Positions 6,078 to 7,110 of a stretch of DNA of 7,110 nt are shown here, in pieces. Each line of letters starts with the position of its first letter. Positions within the stretch are counted from its first letter, which is position 1. The translations under genes were made by a program, and so were the position numbers. This stretch comes from Clostridiaceae bacterium (GTDB lineage: Bacteria > Bacillota > Clostridia > Lutisporales > Lutisporaceae). The stretch is taken from the NCBI GenBank assembly GCA_028697435.1, contig JAQVFD010000107.1, forward strand, positions 1 through 7,110, read 5' to 3'. The notes beneath the pieces are model-generated. The model ran no database searches and was not told the origin of the DNA. It saw only the letters and a list, made by a program, of their open reading frames with translations.

Positions 6078-6482
6078 TTGGTAAGAAAGGTAGATCATAT
6101 TGGCATAGCAGTCAGTAATCTTGATGAAGCGGTAAAGCTTTATCAAGATGTATTGGGGCTGGAGCTCCATGGAACTGAAGTAGTTCCTGAGCAAAAGGTA
6201 AGAGTGGCATTCCTGCCTGTAGGGGATACTGAGATAGAGCTGTTGGAATCTACATCGCCCGAAGGACCAATCGCAAAATTCATCGAAGCCAAGGGTCAGG
6301 GAGTTCAACATATAGCATTTAAGGTGGATAGCATTGAGTCGGCATTGGAAGAAATGAAAATAAAAGGTATAAGGCTCATAGATGAAAAACCAAGATATGG
6401 AGCCGGTGGTGCTAAAATAGCATTCCTTCATCCTAAGAGTACAAATGGTGTTTTGATAGAGCTATGTGAGAGAATGGAATAG
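6078..6482 (+). CDS. mce: Methylmalonyl-CoA epimerase
   Basis: This cytoplasmic metalloenzyme interconverts (S)- and (R)-methylmalonyl-CoA, linking the carboxylation/decarboxylation step (S form) to the mutase (R form). The 134-residue protein is of the vicinal-oxygen-chelate (glyoxalase) fold, with two beta-alpha-beta-beta-beta repeats. Probable metal ligands are H7 in VDHIGIAV, E54 in EIELLES, H78 in GVQHIAFKVD and E128 in GVLIELCE, matching the ligand pattern of the family. DEKPRYGAGGAKIAFLHPKS is a typical epimerase block near the C-terminus. The TTG start is chosen because AAAGGAGGT lies seven bases upstream and the protein then begins MVRKVDHIGIAV, as in relatives; the ATG at 6036 would add 14 unconserved residues. 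It lies 68 bases after meaB and 24 bases before the carboxyltransferase gene, so it is most likely in the same operon. Confidence 0.93.
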   Translation: MVRKVDHIGIAVSNLDEAVKLYQDVLGLELHGTEVVPEQKVRVAFLPVGDTEIELLESTSPEGPIAKFIEAKGQGVQHIAFKVDSIESALEEMKIKGIRLIDEKPRYGAGGAKIAFLHPKSTNGVLIELCERME

Positions 6483-6506
6483 CATTAAGAAAGTGGAGGA
6501 GATTCT

Positions 6507-7110
6507 ATGTCAATGGAAAAGATCAACGATTTGCACAGCATGCTGGAAAAAATCACAGCAGGTGGTGGAGCTGACAAGATAGCCAAGCAGCACAAATCAG
6601 GTAAGCTCACTGCAAGAGAAAGAATTGACCTGCTTATGGACCCGGACAGCTTTGTAGAGCTGGATGCATTTGTAAAACACAGATGCAATGAATTCGGAAT
6701 GGAAGCTGTAGATGCTTCTGCTGAAGGTGTTATTACAGGCTACGGTACTGTAGACGGAAGATTAGTATATGTTTACGCACAGGATTTTACTGTTATTGGA
6801 GGTTCCCTTGGTGAGATGCATGCCAAGAAAATATGCAAGGTATTGGATTTGGCCATGAAAACGGGGGCACCTGTAGTAGGCATGAATGATTCCGGCGGAG
6901 CAAGAATACAGGAAGGTGTTGATGCCCTTTCAGGATATGGTCAGATATTTTATCGAAATACAATTGCATCAGGGGTTATTCCGCAAATATCGGTAATTAT
7001 GGGACCATGTGCAGGAGGAGCTGTTTATTCACCTGCAATTACAGATTTTACTTTCATGGTAGATAAGACCAGCCAAATGTTCATAACAGGTCCTCAGGTT
7101 ATAAAGACAG
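6507..7110 (+). CDS. Biotin-dependent acyl-CoA carboxyltransferase subunit, N-terminal part (partial)
   Basis: The frame opens at ATG 6507, seven bases after GGAGG (6495-6499), and is still open at the window end after 201 codons; the family is usually about 510 residues. The N-terminus reads MSMEKINDLHSMLEKITAGG, followed by KLTARERIDLLMDPDSFVEL, YAQDFTVIGGSLGEMHAKKI, NDSGGARIQEGVDALSGYGQ and GPCAGGAVYSPA. These are the crotonase-like carboxyltransferase signatures, including the two glycine-rich oxyanion-hole loops. Members move CO2 between biotin and propionyl-CoA. With epimerase and mutase upstream, the substrate is probably propionyl-/methylmalonyl-CoA. It could be the alpha subunit of sodium-pumping methylmalonyl-CoA decarboxylase (MmdA), the beta subunit of propionyl-CoA carboxylase (PccB), or the 12S subunit of a transcarboxylase. 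The genes that would settle this lie downstream of the window, so I give no symbol. Confidence 0.93.
   Translation, partial: MSMEKINDLHSMLEKITAGGGADKIAKQHKSGKLTARERIDLLMDPDSFVELDAFVKHRCNEFGMEAVDASAEGVITGYGTVDGRLVYVYAQDFTVIGGSLGEMHAKKICKVLDLAMKTGAPVVGMNDSGGARIQEGVDALSGYGQIFYRNTIASGVIPQISVIMGPCAGGAVYSPAITDFTFMVDKTSQMFITGPQVIKT

Overview
The window looks like part of an AT-rich Gram-positive (Firmicutes, most likely clostridial) chromosome. The evidence is the hpt-ftsH gene order, strong AGGAGG-type ribosome binding sites, several likely TTG starts, and a split B12-dependent mutase with a separate small cobalamin-binding subunit. All genes are on the + strand. The species cannot be named from the sequence alone.

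Left part (1-2184): the last codons of hpt (purine salvage), then a repeat built from inverted heptamer arrays, then a well-formed extended -10 promoter and a complete ftsH (membrane AAA+ zinc protease). A clear rho-independent terminator closes ftsH.

Middle (2213-2853): a small FlK-type hotdog thioesterase with a probable TTG start, followed by about 230 bases of AT-rich non-coding DNA that holds a short perfect dyad and only weak promoter-like sequences.

Right part (2854-7110): a methylmalonyl-CoA gene cluster. In order it has the catalytic subunit of methylmalonyl-CoA mutase, a second and shorter copy of the repeat, the B12-binding subunit, the GTPase chaperone MeaB, methylmalonyl-CoA epimerase, and the first 201 codons of a biotin-dependent carboxyltransferase that runs off the window. 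Together these would interconvert succinyl-CoA, (R)- and (S)-methylmalonyl-CoA and propionyl-CoA. MeaB would load and protect the B12 cofactor of the mutase. Whether the flux runs towards propionate or away from it cannot be told from this window.

I see no phage, CRISPR, transposase or evidently new multi-gene system. The least ordinary feature is the small repeat family. Its two copies both sit at the 3' end of a gene in the same orientation, and one has been read into the hpt reading frame, giving Hpt a repetitive tail.
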